Part shown: piece by piece, positions 35,126 through 47,620 of the stretch
Numbering within the stretch: the first letter of the stretch is position 1
Layout: every line of letters starts with the position of its first letter
Assembly: GCF_025399195.1 (NCBI RefSeq)
Contig: NW_026252150.1
Coordinates: 63,078-127,077 of the forward strand
Direction of reading: 5' to 3'
From: Umbelopsis ramanniana AG
Lineage: Eukaryota; Mucoromycota; Umbelopsidomycetes; Umbelopsidales; Umbelopsidaceae
DNA: 64,000 nt
Notes under the pieces: generated by a model
The model's input: only the letters and a program-made list of their open reading frames with translations
The model's database searches: none
What the model was told of the DNA's origin: nothing
Translations under genes and position numbers: made by a program

Positions 35126-37403
35126 ATGGAAGCAGAACTTTTGTCTGGATCTAAAGAAGGCAAAGCGGAACGGTCAGAGGATCGGTCGAAGGAGGATGTC
35201 GAGATGCAAGCGGAAAAACGGGTGCTGCAGCCTGATGAAGACCAAGACGAATCCAATAGAATAAAACGCTCCAAATTAGCCGTGGCTAAAACCGAGGCTG
35301 GTCCGGAGTCCGCCAGCTTGTTAGAAAAGGATTATCCTCAGGATTTGGGCCTCGAAGGTAGTGGCGAGCACGTTCATCCCATGGCGTTCCCCTCGACGAA
35401 CGTCGAAACTGTCACCGGTCAACCATCGGAAAGCGAAAAGACCGAGCCGGGATTGACTGCTCTCTATCAGGATTTCGACGAAGATTATAACGAAGAATCC
35501 GATGGGGACTGGAACGAGGGAGATTCAGATAACGGTGATGATATTAGTGACGACGACGAGAGCCATGATGGCTTCTTCCTTGGGGTTAATGACAAATATA
35601 ATGAACTTCACGGTAACAGTGACGAAGAAGGAGAAGATGACCAAGGTATAACCGCTCGTAAATGTCTCTCGAGTTCTTTCTACATTTCTAATTGTTTTTG
35701 CTTCATTAGCAACATGGCCACGGTATTCGGAAGAGGAGGCTGAAAGCATACAGAATCAGGCTAGGCAATTAGGTATGTTGGTATCCTTGCGGTCGTGTCC
35801 TTTAATTGGACTTGGTGATTGATATTCTGCTGTAGGAATGATCAAATTCATTGAGAAATATGTTATTGAGGAGCGGATACCTTTACCGCAACTACTCGAT
35901 GTTTTCGGTTGTCAATTGGTAAATTAAGCGCAAGTTAGTGTGGAATAACTCGCTATTGGACTGTTCTGATGCCTTCTTTTCATAGCCATCCAAAATCTCC
36001 CTTTTGGCAGACGACATGCAATTGTTAAACTTACTCAGAGTGGTCATGACGCGTTTCCTACGAAAGCGAAGAAGACTGGAAAATGTAAATACCATCGATG
36101 ATGTTGTAGACATCATGAAAAACGCAAAAAACATCATGGTCCTGACGGGTGCTGGTGTATCTGTATCTTGCGGCATTCCCGACTTTCGATCAGAGACAGG
36201 CATTTACGCTCGACTGGACGAATTTGATTTGGATGATCCACAACAAATGTTCGACATTCATTACTTTCGCGAAAACCCTCAAATCTTCTATTCATTTGCC
36301 CGAGAGATATATCCCAGCAACTTTGAACCTAGTCCAAGTCATCAATTTGTCAAGCTGTTAGAGGAAAAGGATGTTCTGCTTCGAAATTACACGCAAAACA
36401 TCGACACATTGGAACATAAGGCAAAGATAACACGAGTCATCAATTGCCATGGATCCTTTGCGACGGCGACATGTGTTACGTGTGGATACAAGTGCGCTGG
36501 TTCTGATATAGAGGCAGATATTTATGCTCAGGTAGGCTTAGCATTCCTGTGGCCACTTCTTTGATATTACCATGATGTCTAATGCCATGTGATATGATTT
36601 TAGCGTGTACCTGAATGCCCTCAATGCTCCGCACTGACTAAGGCTCAACAAAATAAGGCAAACGATGACTCAGATGATGAAACAGGACTGCCGAGTTTAA
36701 GAGAGTCCATCATTAAACCCGTAAGTTGACCACAGCTTTGACTCTCGTGAAGATGGGTTCTAACACCACATGGATTCTCCTATTTAGGACATCACATTCT
36801 TTGGCGAGAAATTACCCGATGACTTTGAAAAAGGCTTGACAGTGGATAGTGAAAAGGTCGACTTGCTGATCGTGATGGGCTCTTCCCTTAAAGTGTCTCC
36901 GGTGTCAGAAATTATGACCCAGATTCCACACAGTGTTCCTCAAATCTTGATCAACCGAACCCCCATCACACATCTAACATTCGACGTTCAATTGCTTGGA
37001 AAATCTGACGTTATAGTACCTGAGCTTTGCCGAAGGCTAGGATGGGACCTTCGACATGAGAAGTTGCCAGGAGGAAGCTCGCTAAGTAAGGAAAGTATTG
37101 AGCTTGCTAAGGACGACTCAGGGTCTTCGAAGCTTTGCAATTATCTTGGCGACGGGTACTACACGTTTGAAGGTGCGGTACTTGGCCAAAAACTCGCAGA
37201 AAGCACTCGGTAAGTGTCTTGTGAAAGAGAGATGACCAAATGTTTACGTGCTAACTCCGTTATCATTTAGCTGCGATCAACGTGGAAGCCGTGATGATGG
37301 TGACCCTCGAGACACTCAATTGGAAGGTGTTAACACAGCGCTGGAAGCTGCCACTGCCGCCATTGTCGAAACAAATGCTGATGCAGCTTCAACATCATTG
37401 TAG
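35126..37403 (+). CDS. SIR2-family NAD-dependent deacetylase (Sir2/SIRT1 class)
   Basis: The start is taken at 35126 (MEAELLSGSKEGK); the frame before it lacks an ATG. About 170 acidic, disordered residues precede LGMIKFIEKYVIEERIPLPQ and the catalytic core: VLTGAGVSVSCGIPDFRSE, then FYSFAREIYPSNFEPSPSH, NYTQNIDTLE and INCHGSFATATC with the catalytic His. Zinc ligands are CVTC and CPQC. DITFFGEKLPDDF, MGSSLKVSPVSEI and LINR follow. This is class I (Sir2/Hst1/SIRT1), which deacetylates histones for silencing. The insert ANDDSDDETGLPS between the zinc knuckle and the FFGE block is longer than usual. Introns are 50-90 nt. The C-terminal tail is Asp/Thr/Ala-rich. Confidence 0.94.
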
Positions 37404-37647
37404 CGCCCGTCTTTTTACTTTATAGAATTTCATCCCACTGTAGCTCGCTATGTTGTTTGTTCCTGTCGCTTATCTGTTTGTTGACAAGTCACAGCAAGAG
37501 TCATAATAACAATAAACACCAGTATTTCAATTTTCTTTTTTACTCAGAGTCTAATTGGGAGCACCTTTCGATTCTAAAAATATACCTCTGCTTCATCAAT
37601 ACATACTGCGCAATAGAAGGTGTTTTACGAAAGACGTGCGTACTATT

Positions 37648-39071
37648 TTAATCCTTCATGATGTTCTTACGGATGAAGTTGGAGACAGTTTCGAAGACGA
37701 CAAGTAGAATACCACCGCTGTAATAAATGAAGGAGTTAGTCTAAGCAACATGATGAATAACGCTATTTCCAACCAAGCTTACCCAGGTCCCAATCTGAGG
37801 ACTTTAGGAAGGAAGCCCTTGTATAACGCGAGGGCACTAGATGGAATTAAAAATAAAGTTCAGTACAGATGCGAAATGGAAAATTTGGTCCATCTATTTC
37901 TTCCACTGTCAGTCAGATCTAACTTACCCTTCTTCTTTAGCAACGAGAGCAACGGAGGGCAAGGTCCAGTTGTACTTTCTGGGTCCAGTGCCATTGTATC
38001 CCTGTATCCGGGTCTTGACGACATCAAAAGGTGTGTTCAAAGCAGTACCGACGGTACCACCAATGGCACCAGCAGTGAAGTTGATCAAAAGTTGACCTTC
38101 CTTGGTCTGTAGCAAAGAAAACCCCACAACGTCAGTATTGGATCATGCCATCGGAACCGCACTGACCACATGTTCCCCAGAAGCACACTCACCTCTGCCT
38201 TGGGCAAAACATCTCGAACTCCAAAGATAACACCGAAATAACCTCCGTTCCATGCAGCGTGACGCCAAACAGTAGCTTCCAAGCCATTGAACAATGCCAA
38301 TGGACCTTCGTGTCTTATAATCTTTGTAAGGGTATCAATGGTGCCGTTGTACTTGCCGTACTATTTTCAAAATCATAATATCATTAGATAAGATCAATCA
38401 GTTGATGGGACGGGGTTCGGAGTGGCAAAATCGTGAAAGATGAGAAAATATCCTTACATTGGCTTTATCTTGCATTCTGATCTTGACAAGTTCAAAAGGA
38501 ACAATCAGGAAGGCTTCAGTGATACCAGCACTGACACCTGTAAGAATAGCAAGAGACTGAGTCATCTTCTCAACGCCAAACATCTTCTTGTACATGGCAG
38601 TATATTGTTCGTTGGTAGCGAATTTGGTTGCACGCTTAGGTGCTTCTACCATGATAGGAGGAAGGATACCACGGTATAATGCTGGAACACTGTAGTCATT
38701 TTGTTAAGTACCCTACTCAGACATTGTTTACGGTTATCACGATATCCATACCCTTCAGACTGAACAATTTGTTTCAATGATGAGACGATTCCAACTTTTT
38801 GAGTGCCAGTACTAAGCTGTGCTCTTGTCTTGACCACTATCAATTTCAGCCATTAAGTATTTCCGTTTGATTCCTTGTAGCAAAGTGTGATCCGAAACAA
38901 TACATACCATCCAAAGGGTACATGGTCAAGATCTCGGAAATACCAGCGATCGCACCAGCGATGAACTGGTAATGGAAGGGGAGGGCTACGGTGATTTGCG
39001 ATGAGTAATAGCCAAAGTGGATGGATTGTTTGATAAAGCAACTTACGCTTAGGAGCAGGGTCTGAAGACAT
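37648..39071 (-). CDS. ODC1: Mitochondrial 2-oxodicarboxylate carrier
   Basis: Exons from ATG 39071 (MSSDPAPK) to TAA at 37648. Three carrier repeats each carry the Px[DE]xx[KR] signature: YPLDVVKTRAQL, PFELVKIRMQ and PFDVVKTRIQG. FHYQFIAGAIAGISEIL starts repeat 1; KRATKFATNEQYTAMYKKMF and AAWNGGYFGVIFGVRD are typical of Odc1/SLC25A21, which exchanges 2-oxoadipate and 2-oxoglutarate for lysine metabolism across the inner membrane. The C-terminus is GGGILLVVFETVSNFIRK followed by a short tail. About 300 residues. It is divergent from the bZIP gene with about 260 bases between starts. Confidence 0.94.
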
Positions 39072-39331
39072 GGTGAAAGAGAGGAAGAGAGAAAGCAACA
39101 GAAAATCACTTGAAGGTGCCTGGTGAGTTTCGCGATCTGGCCTGTGATCCAATCATTGAAGCCTAAATGGTTGAGTAAGCTGTCCCCATCTCCGCACAAG
39201 CTTGCGCTCCAGAACAAGAAAATGAGCCACGCGGGCGTCTTAAAGTGGGAGATGATTTTTCCTCTCGCCTATATCTGGCGGCCCTTTTATTTTTCTTCTC
39301 TCTTTTCTTCCTTTCTCTTCATCTTCACTGA

Positions 39332-40550
39332 ATGTCCACTCTCAACCAATTCAACCTACTTTTTGAAGGTGACTCTCCTGATCACCAACTTAATGAGAAC
39401 CACAGTAGTGATGACTCTGCTACTGTAGGTGACGCCCAGGACAGTGTTCCAAAAAATGATGACGGCGTAGAAACGTACACCAAGGCTCAGTGGAAAGCTA
39501 TGTCACCTAAAGAACGACGACAACTTCGCAATAAAATATCAGCTCGTAATTTCAGAACGAGAAGAAAGGGTATGTCAATTTTTTGGTTCATCTTTGCACC
39601 TCCTATAACAGTGTGTAACCAAATTTTCTCACACTGTTTCAGAATACATGACTACCATCGAAATTGAATTAGAACGAACAAAGCAGTTTGCAACTAAACT
39701 TCAGCAACAAGTCGACGTCTACAAAAGTCAAAACGAGGAAATTAGAGCTGAAAATTCACAACTCAGACTACAAGTGTTGTTATTAAGTCAACAGCGCTCC
39801 GTTACTCCTCCTCAGCAAGCGCCCATCCAGCAGCAACAGCCACAAGCCTGGCCCTTGACCCAGAACATGCTTACCGTTCCTAATATGCAGCCTCAGGTGT
39901 ACCAACGCAGTACACCTCCTACTTCACCTCCATCAACCGCTTCGGAATATGAAGGCACCCTGCCTGCCTCAAGTTCCCCTTATCAGGTGGATTTGTTAAC
40001 CGACATGAACCCCATCAATTTTAACGCTTACTCCATGGACCAGATCTATACTTTCTTGTCACACACAGTTGTTCCCAACTGGAACATCGAACATGTTCTG
40101 AACCAATCCATTCCTTCTCAATCCGCACACGACTTGTATCGTGAATACTCTCTCCTCGCCCCAGCCCTTATGTCCATCATCGTGAGAGACACTTTTGTCA
40201 AAAATTATCAAGACTTCATGAAAAAATCACCTTTACTATTGACCGCGGCACCTGCTGCCACGCCTGTCTCCATCACTACATCATCCAAGTTGGGCTTCTC
40301 AACTCGTAAAAGTATCGAAAATCTAAGCTACAAAGAACTCAAATTGATTTGGGACCTTCTGCAATCCGGCCTGCAACAAAAAGATCAAGCTGGAATTGAT
40401 CAGCAACAGGAGGAAGTTCAGCCAAGAGAACCTTGTCTAAGTCAACTCATCGCTGGTGCTAGAACTTGGATCTGGATGAAAGCAAACGTGTGCGATGTCG
40501 TCAATTCCTACGTTTCTGTATATGCCAAGCGCCTCAAGCTGAGCTCATAG
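39332..40550 (+). CDS. bZIP transcription factor
   Basis: Two exons split by an intron at about 39569-39642. The basic region reads PKERRQLRNKISARNFRTRR followed by KEY, with the Asn-x7-Arg DNA-contact pattern, and then a coiled coil with hydrophobic heptads (IELERTKQFATKL, VDVYKSQNEEIRAENSQL). After a Gln/Pro linker the C-terminal 200 residues include MDQIYTFLSHTVVPNW, HDLYREYSLLAPALMSIIV and SYKELKLIWDLLQSGL, which look helical and may bind partners; this RNKxSARNFRxRRKEY type of bZIP is common in basidiomycetes and Mucoromycota. About 380 residues. The target genes are unknown. Confidence 0.92.
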
Positions 40551-40763
40551 TTTTTCCCTTTCCTTTGAAATTTCTACATGCCTTTACACTCTTTACACCG
40601 TACTTCAACCCATTGGTCTCGCAATTTAATGTACATAATACCTCTTCCCCTATACGTCTTTCTCTTGATCAAATCCATATCTCCTTACGCATCAATAAAA
40701 AATTTTATAAAACCATGCAAACTATTTTCCTCGGCTTGCCACTAGTTTTTACTTTTTCCAACT

Positions 40764-42092
40764 ATGCGACTTGAAACGGAGAAAAGTGACTTGTTGGCAG
40801 CATTGCCATGGTCACCACTTACGGCACCATCTGCTCAGAAATTTCAAATTAAAAAGCTTTTTGGACAAGACTATTACCTAGTGCTCGTCACTGATTTACG
40901 AAATGTATGGCTAGAGCATGCTAAATCTACTGACATTTACGAGCGCGCTCTGCAGAGTGAAATTGCCATTGTCAAACCTGACGCTGAAAGCTCGCCTGCC
41001 CTAATTAAAATATTAGCCACGTTCCTCGATCATGTTCAGGAGATAACCGAGTCTTCTGATAAGGTAAGTATCCACCCCCAGGTTCGCACACCCTGTAACT
41101 GCAATGGCTGACTTTGGCCTCGCCTCCCCGATAGCTGGAAATCGTTTGTTCAAGAAAAGTGGGGTTCGCTAACGTTCCATGGTCATTTCAGTGCCAACAA
41201 ATGGCCTCAGGCGGCTCCACAGCATCGTTGCTGGACGGTCCCGATACGTTATACAAACACGTAACCGGTCCCAGTTTGGTTCTTGGCGCCTCCTATCACC
41301 TGCGGTATACCCAACAACGTCAAAAGTTGATGACAATGAGTCAAGAATTAAGCCATCTGCACGAAAATATGATGAAGGCTGGTCTAGGCTCCTCAAGTAA
41401 GCTGGTTGAAATGCTGCTGATATCTATTTTAATCATGTTAGCTAATGATGTTGGTCCATAAGACAGCAAGATCGGCCAAATACTGAGTGATGCGCAGGAA
41501 CTGGTGCAGCTGAAGGAGGTAAAAGTTTTGCCCATGACTCTGCCACATTCATCACTCGCTTGGTTTCTCGGTAATAACCAAACCCATTGCCTTGAAGACT
41601 ATCCAGGATGAAGCTGCCAAAGCAAATAACACACCCCAACTGTTAACCACGCCTGTAGCCGACCTTATGATTCATGCTACTCAATCCATCAAGACACAGT
41701 ATGACTTAGGGGGTAAGACTCTTGTGTAGTACAAGTATCGTCAGCCAGAGTGGTTTATTAATCCAAGTGTCAGGATGCGCAGCACCGGCATACAAAGATG
41801 CCGTCCCCTCTGGACTTCCTTTGGAGGAAGATCTGATAATAGCAGCTGGATTAAGCAATAATCTACGACGGCATGGACTACCTTCCTCCGCGGAAGAAGA
41901 TTTACTGGTAACGTTTTCTTTAAAAAAAAAAAAGGCACGCCTATCTAATATGAAAAAGAAATTAAAATATCTCCCTATTTTTAGTCGCCAAAGACAAACA
42001 AAGAGAAACAAAGAGAAAAGCGAACTGCGTTACGAGAAAGCTTGGCACAGCAAAGCAAAAATACCTCAAACAAGCGGAAAAAAATTTTGTAG
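40764..42092 (+). CDS. XLF: XLF/Nej1-like non-homologous end-joining factor
   Basis: Six exons (40764-41063, 41135-41396, 41463-41518, 41598-41712, 41774-41907, 41985-42092) total 975 nt, 324 residues, with all phases matching. The N-terminal head has YYLVLVTDLRNVWLEHA, like the LVSDLxxVW block of XLF; FANVPWSFQCQQMASG matches the LPFYWNFHCMLAS block, and LYKHVTGPSLVLGASYHLRY matches the end of the head before the coiled coil (QQRQKLMTMSQELSHL). The C-terminal tail is basic (KEKQREKRTALRES...TSNKRKKIL), a position where XLF carries its Ku-binding motif. XLF bridges DNA ends with XRCC4/Lig4. The family call rests on these blocks only; sequence conservation in this family is weak. Confidence 0.75.
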
Positions 42093-42350
42093 GACAATGA
42101 CTCTGTTCGTAGTCAATACCTTTCCAACTAATACCCTCTAGCATTATACCAGCAATATATCAGGTTTTGTGGAAGTTAGCAGCTGTGTCTCTGTAATAGC
42201 CATAATGGCGTTCGAGTTATACGCACTTAAACCAAAAATTTTAAGACACATTCTCTTCGTCTTGACTACCATAAAAATGTCTATGAATATTAATATTGAC
42301 TACCAACGACTTCCTTGACTTTCTCGCTGCATTTTGGACCATCCGCATCC

Positions 42351-43010
42351 ATGCTTGGTCTTCTATACAGCTTTTTACTCCTAAGTGCTGCACACCAGTG
42401 CCTAGCATATACTTTGCTTTATTCATCACCACATAACTCCAGCTATGCGTTTCTTCAGCAACTGCGAATCCATGACTTTACAAAGACTGTTTGCGCTGAA
42501 GATATGATTTATCCATGGTGCGATATTGACCTCAAACAACGGTACAATTCTAAGAGCCGGCATGTGAGGACTGTAGATATACTCAAGGCTGCTCTACAAG
42601 CCCTCCCGCATGAAGAGGTGTTTTTTATAGCGGAGGATGGCATTCTCCCGGACATCGATTACATCGCGGATGTTGCCGAAGCAATCCAAACCAGTGGAAA
42701 AATGTACTGGGGAGCTGCTACAAATTGCTCTATGCCGCAAGATGGCTCCAAAGCCCCAGTATGCATGCAGGAAGATTTTTACGGCTTGTCTAGGCCTATG
42801 GCCAGTTGCTTTGTGCAAGCTGCATCCCATAATGCAACCGACAGCGTAAACCAAAGCACCTTTTTCGGCGACACTGTTTATCAGCATTGTAAGCATTTGG
42901 ATATCGAGTACAAGTATCGTAACGAGAGCTTGATATGGAAGAAGGTGTTCCACGATATGAACAAGTGCGTCAATCTCAACTTCTCACCTGAAACAGAAAA
43001 ATGTTTTTAA
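42351..43010 (+). CDS. Secreted or Golgi protein, glycosyltransferase-like
   Basis: A 219-residue single exon from ATG 42351 (MLGLLYSFLLLSAAHQCLAY, a signal peptide or short anchor). The block EVFFIAEDGILPDIDYIADV, then GKMYWGAATNCSMP and DFYGLSRPMASCFVQ, looks like the core of GT31-type galactosyltransferases, where a DDD/EDD metal motif is followed by YxG and YxLS; here the motif reads AEDG. Several N-glycosylation sites (NSS, NCS, NAT, NQS, NES) and eight or more cysteines support a secretory-pathway location. No better match is recognised; it could be an orphan family. The start at TTG 42315 was rejected. Confidence 0.6.
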   Translation: MLGLLYSFLLLSAAHQCLAYTLLYSSPHNSSYAFLQQLRIHDFTKTVCAEDMIYPWCDIDLKQRYNSKSRHVRTVDILKAALQALPHEEVFFIAEDGILPDIDYIADVAEAIQTSGKMYWGAATNCSMPQDGSKAPVCMQEDFYGLSRPMASCFVQAASHNATDSVNQSTFFGDTVYQHCKHLDIEYKYRNESLIWKKVFHDMNKCVNLNFSPETEKCF

Positions 43011-43296
43011 CCGCCAACATGGTGAACACTCCACCACTGATAAAAAGAGTATAGAGACAAGCGTGTATATTCCCCCTTGAATTTAGTAAACCCGTTCGAA
43101 GCAATTGTACTTGGAATTGTCAGCGATCAATGAATTAGCAAACAATATAATAGAAGTAATTACAATAAAATAATGACACACCTTTTATTTTAGAGACGTT
43201 CACTCTGTAAATTAGGGTCTGTTCCAACGAAATATGCCGACCCGTGGTCAAAATCCAAATGTCCAAAAAAAATAAGCCATGAGGGAAAAAAAGAAG

Positions 43297-43369
43297 TGCC
43301 TTCTACCAGAATCGAACTAGTGACCTTCTGCTTACTAGGCAGACGCTCTGCCAACTGAGCCAAGAAGGC
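43297..43369 (-). tRNA. tRNA-Thr (AGT)
   Basis: On the minus strand: 7-bp acceptor stem GCCTTCT/AGAAGGC, D-arm GCTCAGTTGGCAGAGC, anticodon arm TCTGC-CTAGTAA-GCAGA (anticodon AGT) and T-arm with GGTCACTAGTTCGATTCTGG. 73 nt, no intron. A T-rich run follows its 3' end (minus strand). Confidence 0.93.
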
Positions 43370-43542
43370 ATTTGATATTTTTTCGATTCCAAAATTATAT
43401 AATAAAAGCTGGTGCTAAGGGTCCTCAAAGATAATCAAGTTGGCAATTTAGTGCTATAATCGATGATAGAGACTTCTCACCTCCAGTGGTGAGATCCACT
43501 GCGTTGAATACAATGCCAAGGCGCATGTTCCGGCCATTCATT

Positions 43543-43740
43543 CTAAAGACCGTTACAGAAAATGACTTCGGACTGTGAATCGGCCGGAACTTCCCGTGAC
43601 AACACTATCGACAAATCTTCACATTTAAGAGACCGAACTATTAAATAGATGTAACAAACATATGGAATAAAAATCGTCCAAAAGATTGCCCAACAAATAA
43701 TAAATCTAACGAGATACCAAATTTTTACTAGACTTTCCAT
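43543..43740 (-). other. Possible small membrane protein
   Basis: A 65-codon ATG-led frame with a long hydrophobic stretch (FIICWAIFWTIFIPYVCYIY) and a polar C-terminus. No homology is recognised and the region is A+T-rich, so a chance frame is more likely. Confidence 0.2.
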
Positions 43741-43929
43741 TCAGGACAGTTTATTCGGACGGCACATAAGAGATGAGAAATAAGAACAACACATTTTAAG
43801 GTGACGGATATGGTATTTAAGAGTTTATAGTACTTATTCCTCATCAAAGTATCTCATTTAATTTGTAGTAGACGATTTCGAGCTTCTAATACCAACTAAC
43901 ATGGCATCTTCGGTAGACTTCAGGTATGG

Positions 43930-44650
43930 AAGCATACGCATTCACAGTCTCGCCTCTCCTGGTTGGAGCCGTCGGAGGACTGTGAGAAAATTGCACCTAG
44001 TACTTGGCATGAAGCGTCCGTCGACAAAATCTGTACTTGGTTCTCGTCCGGGTATGCCAATAACGGTGGAAAATTGAGCCGCTGCTTGATCGCAGTAAAA
44101 GGCAACTTCTTGTTCCGCACCCCACTGAGATCCCACTCCCCTCTTCGGTAGATTTGTCTGAGGCTTGCAGACACCAACCATACCTGGTGTGAAGCGTCGG
44201 TAGTAGCCAGCAGACCCAGGCCATGACCGGAAGTCATCTCTTGACCGATGGTTCCGCATGATCGACACCGCATCAACTGAGGTTTAAAGCGATCATCAGA
44301 GTAAAACTCTGCGTTCATTTGTGAGTGCTGAAAACGGGGGTTGACCAGTTATCCAATGGCCGTCTGAGCAAAGGACAGTCGCGTTAAACATGCTACGGCC
44401 TTCAAAGTTGTAGTAGATCAGATTGAAGTAAAGTTTCTCGTATTGCCTCTGTCCAAGCGTTGTCTTCCTACTATGATATCCAAATCCATAGGGGAAGTGC
44501 GATTGACTTCCTTGAATGGTCCTAGCGGTATCCTCGGCATGGAACTTGCTACGTTCAGGTCTTCTTTCATGCCATAATACTACTTTAGTAGCCTGCTCCA
44601 GAAATTCCGGCGCCATGGTTTGCATTAGCTCGAATGTCAGACTGTATGCC
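43930..44650 (-). mobile_element. Decayed Ty3/gypsy-like LTR retrotransposon fragment
   Basis: On the minus strand a stretch resembles the end of a gypsy-type reverse transcriptase and its RNase H (GYYRRFTPGMV; LLAYPDENQVQILSTDASCQ; LGAIFSQ). It is a small, broken fragment with several interruptions; no LTRs or flanking target duplications were recognised. It is a fossil of considerable age. Confidence 0.7.
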
Positions 44651-47547
44651 ACGCTAGAATGTTTCTTGTACCTTGTTCGGAGTTAACTTTGGTAACTTCA
44701 ACGCTATATTCTTGAGCTTGTCTTGTTAGTCCACCATTGTACGTACTTGGTGGAGTGGCCGGTCTGTCCTTTTTAAAGTAGACTGTGGGATAGCTTTAAT
44801 ATTCCTTCAATGCTTTAACGAATTATCGCCAAGTTCGCAGTGACCTGCAGATAGCCCTCCGTTCTCGTTCTTGAGCTGAATATGTACGTTGAATAAACGA
44901 CAGCGACTTCAATCCAAATGCCGCCAGTCAATAGTCGGTTACCGATCAAGCATATCTATGACTGCAGAACGAATAAACAGCCAATATTCTAGCACAACTT
45001 GAAGGTCGCAACCCTAGGCAGTGGAAGTTCGATGCTGTTCCGCTGACAAACATAGCCGATTGGTACTGCCTATCGTTCTCCAGCGTCAAACTGTAATTTT
45101 TGGAGAATAGCCAAAGTCAAATCTCATCCTCTTAATCATAGATACAGTGCCCACTACTTGCCATGAACACTACGCGCACTAGAGTTGCCTGATCGATGAG
45201 CCTTGTGCCATTGCTGCTGAACACACCCGGTGCATATAATATTACAGTTCTGCTAGACTCAGCATATAGCCTTCACCATTGATTGTCCTTCCTGTTGCCG
45301 ATCGTATCTCGCATTCACCAGAGCTTATCGTGCCACATGGGAGAGAATGTCAAAATGAAAATTTATGGCATAACTGAGACACCAAAAAAAAACCCAAAAG
45401 GGCCGCTCACCGGTTTTTGATTTTTTGTTCTATTTAACTTTCAAACGTTTCTAGACTTTGGCTCCGGCGGTATATATACACAATTGACGTACACTGCAGA
45501 AGCAATCTTCGACATTGCTGTACTGAGCACGGGCATTTCAACTAAAAACGTACTGATAATGTCCGTCTAATGATTCCTCACGCAATGGCAGATTACCTCC
45601 TTCTAGAAAATAATACAACCGGATCATCATTACGATTAGCTACATTACGGTTTTACTGCTGTTTTTTCCAAATAACAAAAGAAAAATAAAGAAAATATCC
45701 CTTCAGCACAGTTTCCTCACAGCGTTCATCCTCTATGGCTTGAAGTAGGTTGGTGAATGATGCTATGCTATGTGAGTGGGCATTGCTGGCCGCGTTGGAC
45801 ATTATCTGAAGTTCTTTGGTAGTATTAGCGCACAAGGGGCCGAGCCAAATTCGACGCAACAGCATCACTTGTAGCATTGAATTCTGATCGCTGCAACTCC
45901 CTACTATTGCTGTTGCCCATGGTCAGTCGGCCAGAGGCGTACCTTCCATTGTCAAGCAAGTAACTCTCATCGCTAGCTTTGATGAGAGCCATTATGTTTT
46001 AACATCTGTACCTATCTAGCCTCTTTTACTTCAACGAGCATAGAGTTCACCGGACAGTGATGAGATGAAGGGCGAAAGCGATATCTTTGATATTTATTTC
46101 TCTGTTGTTTACTTTGAAGGTAATACAACTTTTGAGATGACAAGCTCACACAAGTCTTTTCAAATCTATTATCTATTACCTTGAACATGCGATTTTGCGT
46201 ATCGCATATCGGCTACATGAAGCTGTTCTATGAGGTACATATGCCTTTGATAGGCGGTGTATATATTTTTATGATCTGAACACCGTGAAAATATTGTTTT
46301 GTTAAACGATTTTTGACAGACATGAATTAATTTATTGTTCGTCTTGTTTCAAAAGTTAACGTTCAGAATGCTTCTTCCTGCCAGTTTTTATTTTTTATTT
46401 TAGCATAGGCTTTAGTGGTTACTTCTTGTTGGGGTTATGGGAAAATTTTCGATCGTTACTTTGGTGATTTCCAATATCGAATGCCAAGATTAGAGGCAAC
46501 AAATCCTTTGTAGGTGTAACAAATAAAGTTATGAACTTCCCCACACACAAGGAAGAGCTGGTAGTCTGTTTGCATGAATTTCTTATCTGATAATGGAGAA
46601 TATCTACATTATCTTTACGTGTGAACTTTAAATGCATGCAAGTCGAAAATGAATAAAATTGCTCACACGTCGTTTCAAGACACCTAAAGTCCCAATTTAG
46701 GAGATTACTTGTAAGTGGCTGTCTGGCAACGCCAGGACGAAACAAGAGTGAGAAAAACCTGCCCCATAATTTTCGAACGTGTTATATCGACGCCCAGACA
46801 GATGTATGATGGATACCTTTGTTCATCATCACAGACTATGTTGATAACTGTCCAAATTGGCATTGGAATTTGAAGCTGCAAATAGCTGGAGAGTTTTCTT
46901 GCTAATATTGTCATTCAATAAACCGATTTCAAAATTTAAAAAAGACTTTTAATATAATATATATTCCAGTGTCTTTAAATGACAATACATAGCCATTCTC
47001 CAATAGTTTTGAAACAACGTAGTCTGATCTTATATAGCTTCATCATTAAAGTAAAAAATGAAGGCAAGAAATTTGAATGTATGCTGGGGTTTTCAGTGAA
47101 AATGCTCAAATATGATAAATGAATATTTTGAAGATAATGAACAAACATTATGCCATTGTAAATGGCCAGTTATAACTGAATCATTTCTTGCAATGATAAA
47201 TTACATAGAAAGTTATTAGCAGCATAAATCTGGACTTTGTAACATATTTCCTTCTGGAAGTGAGCAAAACAAGGAACATATAGCCTCGATATAGCCAAAC
47301 AGAAATTGAATTTTGTTCGAAATGTGGTCTAGTATGTGTTTAAAAAGTTGTATGTGCTTATCCAATTATCAAAAAAATTAAAATAAGCGTATTAAAAAAA
47401 ACTAGAATATAGCAATATTATTTTAGTATTAACGATTTTTCTATAGATGTTGCTTACGTATCATAATGGAGATGACTACCGTTATAAAATTGTTAATGTT
47501 ATAATTAACAGAACAATTGTAATTTAGTGGTCCCACCTGCAACGAAG
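44651..47547. other. Gene-poor, A+T-rich stretch
   Basis: About 2.9 kb with only short frames. A few segments near 45150-45350 could be older repeat debris but show no family motif. The last kilobase (46.9-47.5 kb) is very A+T-rich. No gene is supported. Confidence 0.4.
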
Positions 47548-47620
47548 GCCCGGCTAGCTCAATCGGTAGAGCGTGAGACTCTTAATCTCAAGGTTGTGGG
47601 TTCGACCCCCACGTCGGGCT
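47548..47620 (+). tRNA. tRNA-Lys (CTT)
   Basis: Acceptor stem GCCCGGC/GTCGGGC, D-arm GCTCAATCGGTAGAGC, anticodon arm TGAGA-CTCTTAA-TCTCA (anticodon CTT), T-arm GTGGGTTCGACCCCCAC. 73 nt, no intron. A pol III terminator T-run (TATTTTTTG) begins two bases after the end. Confidence 0.96.
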
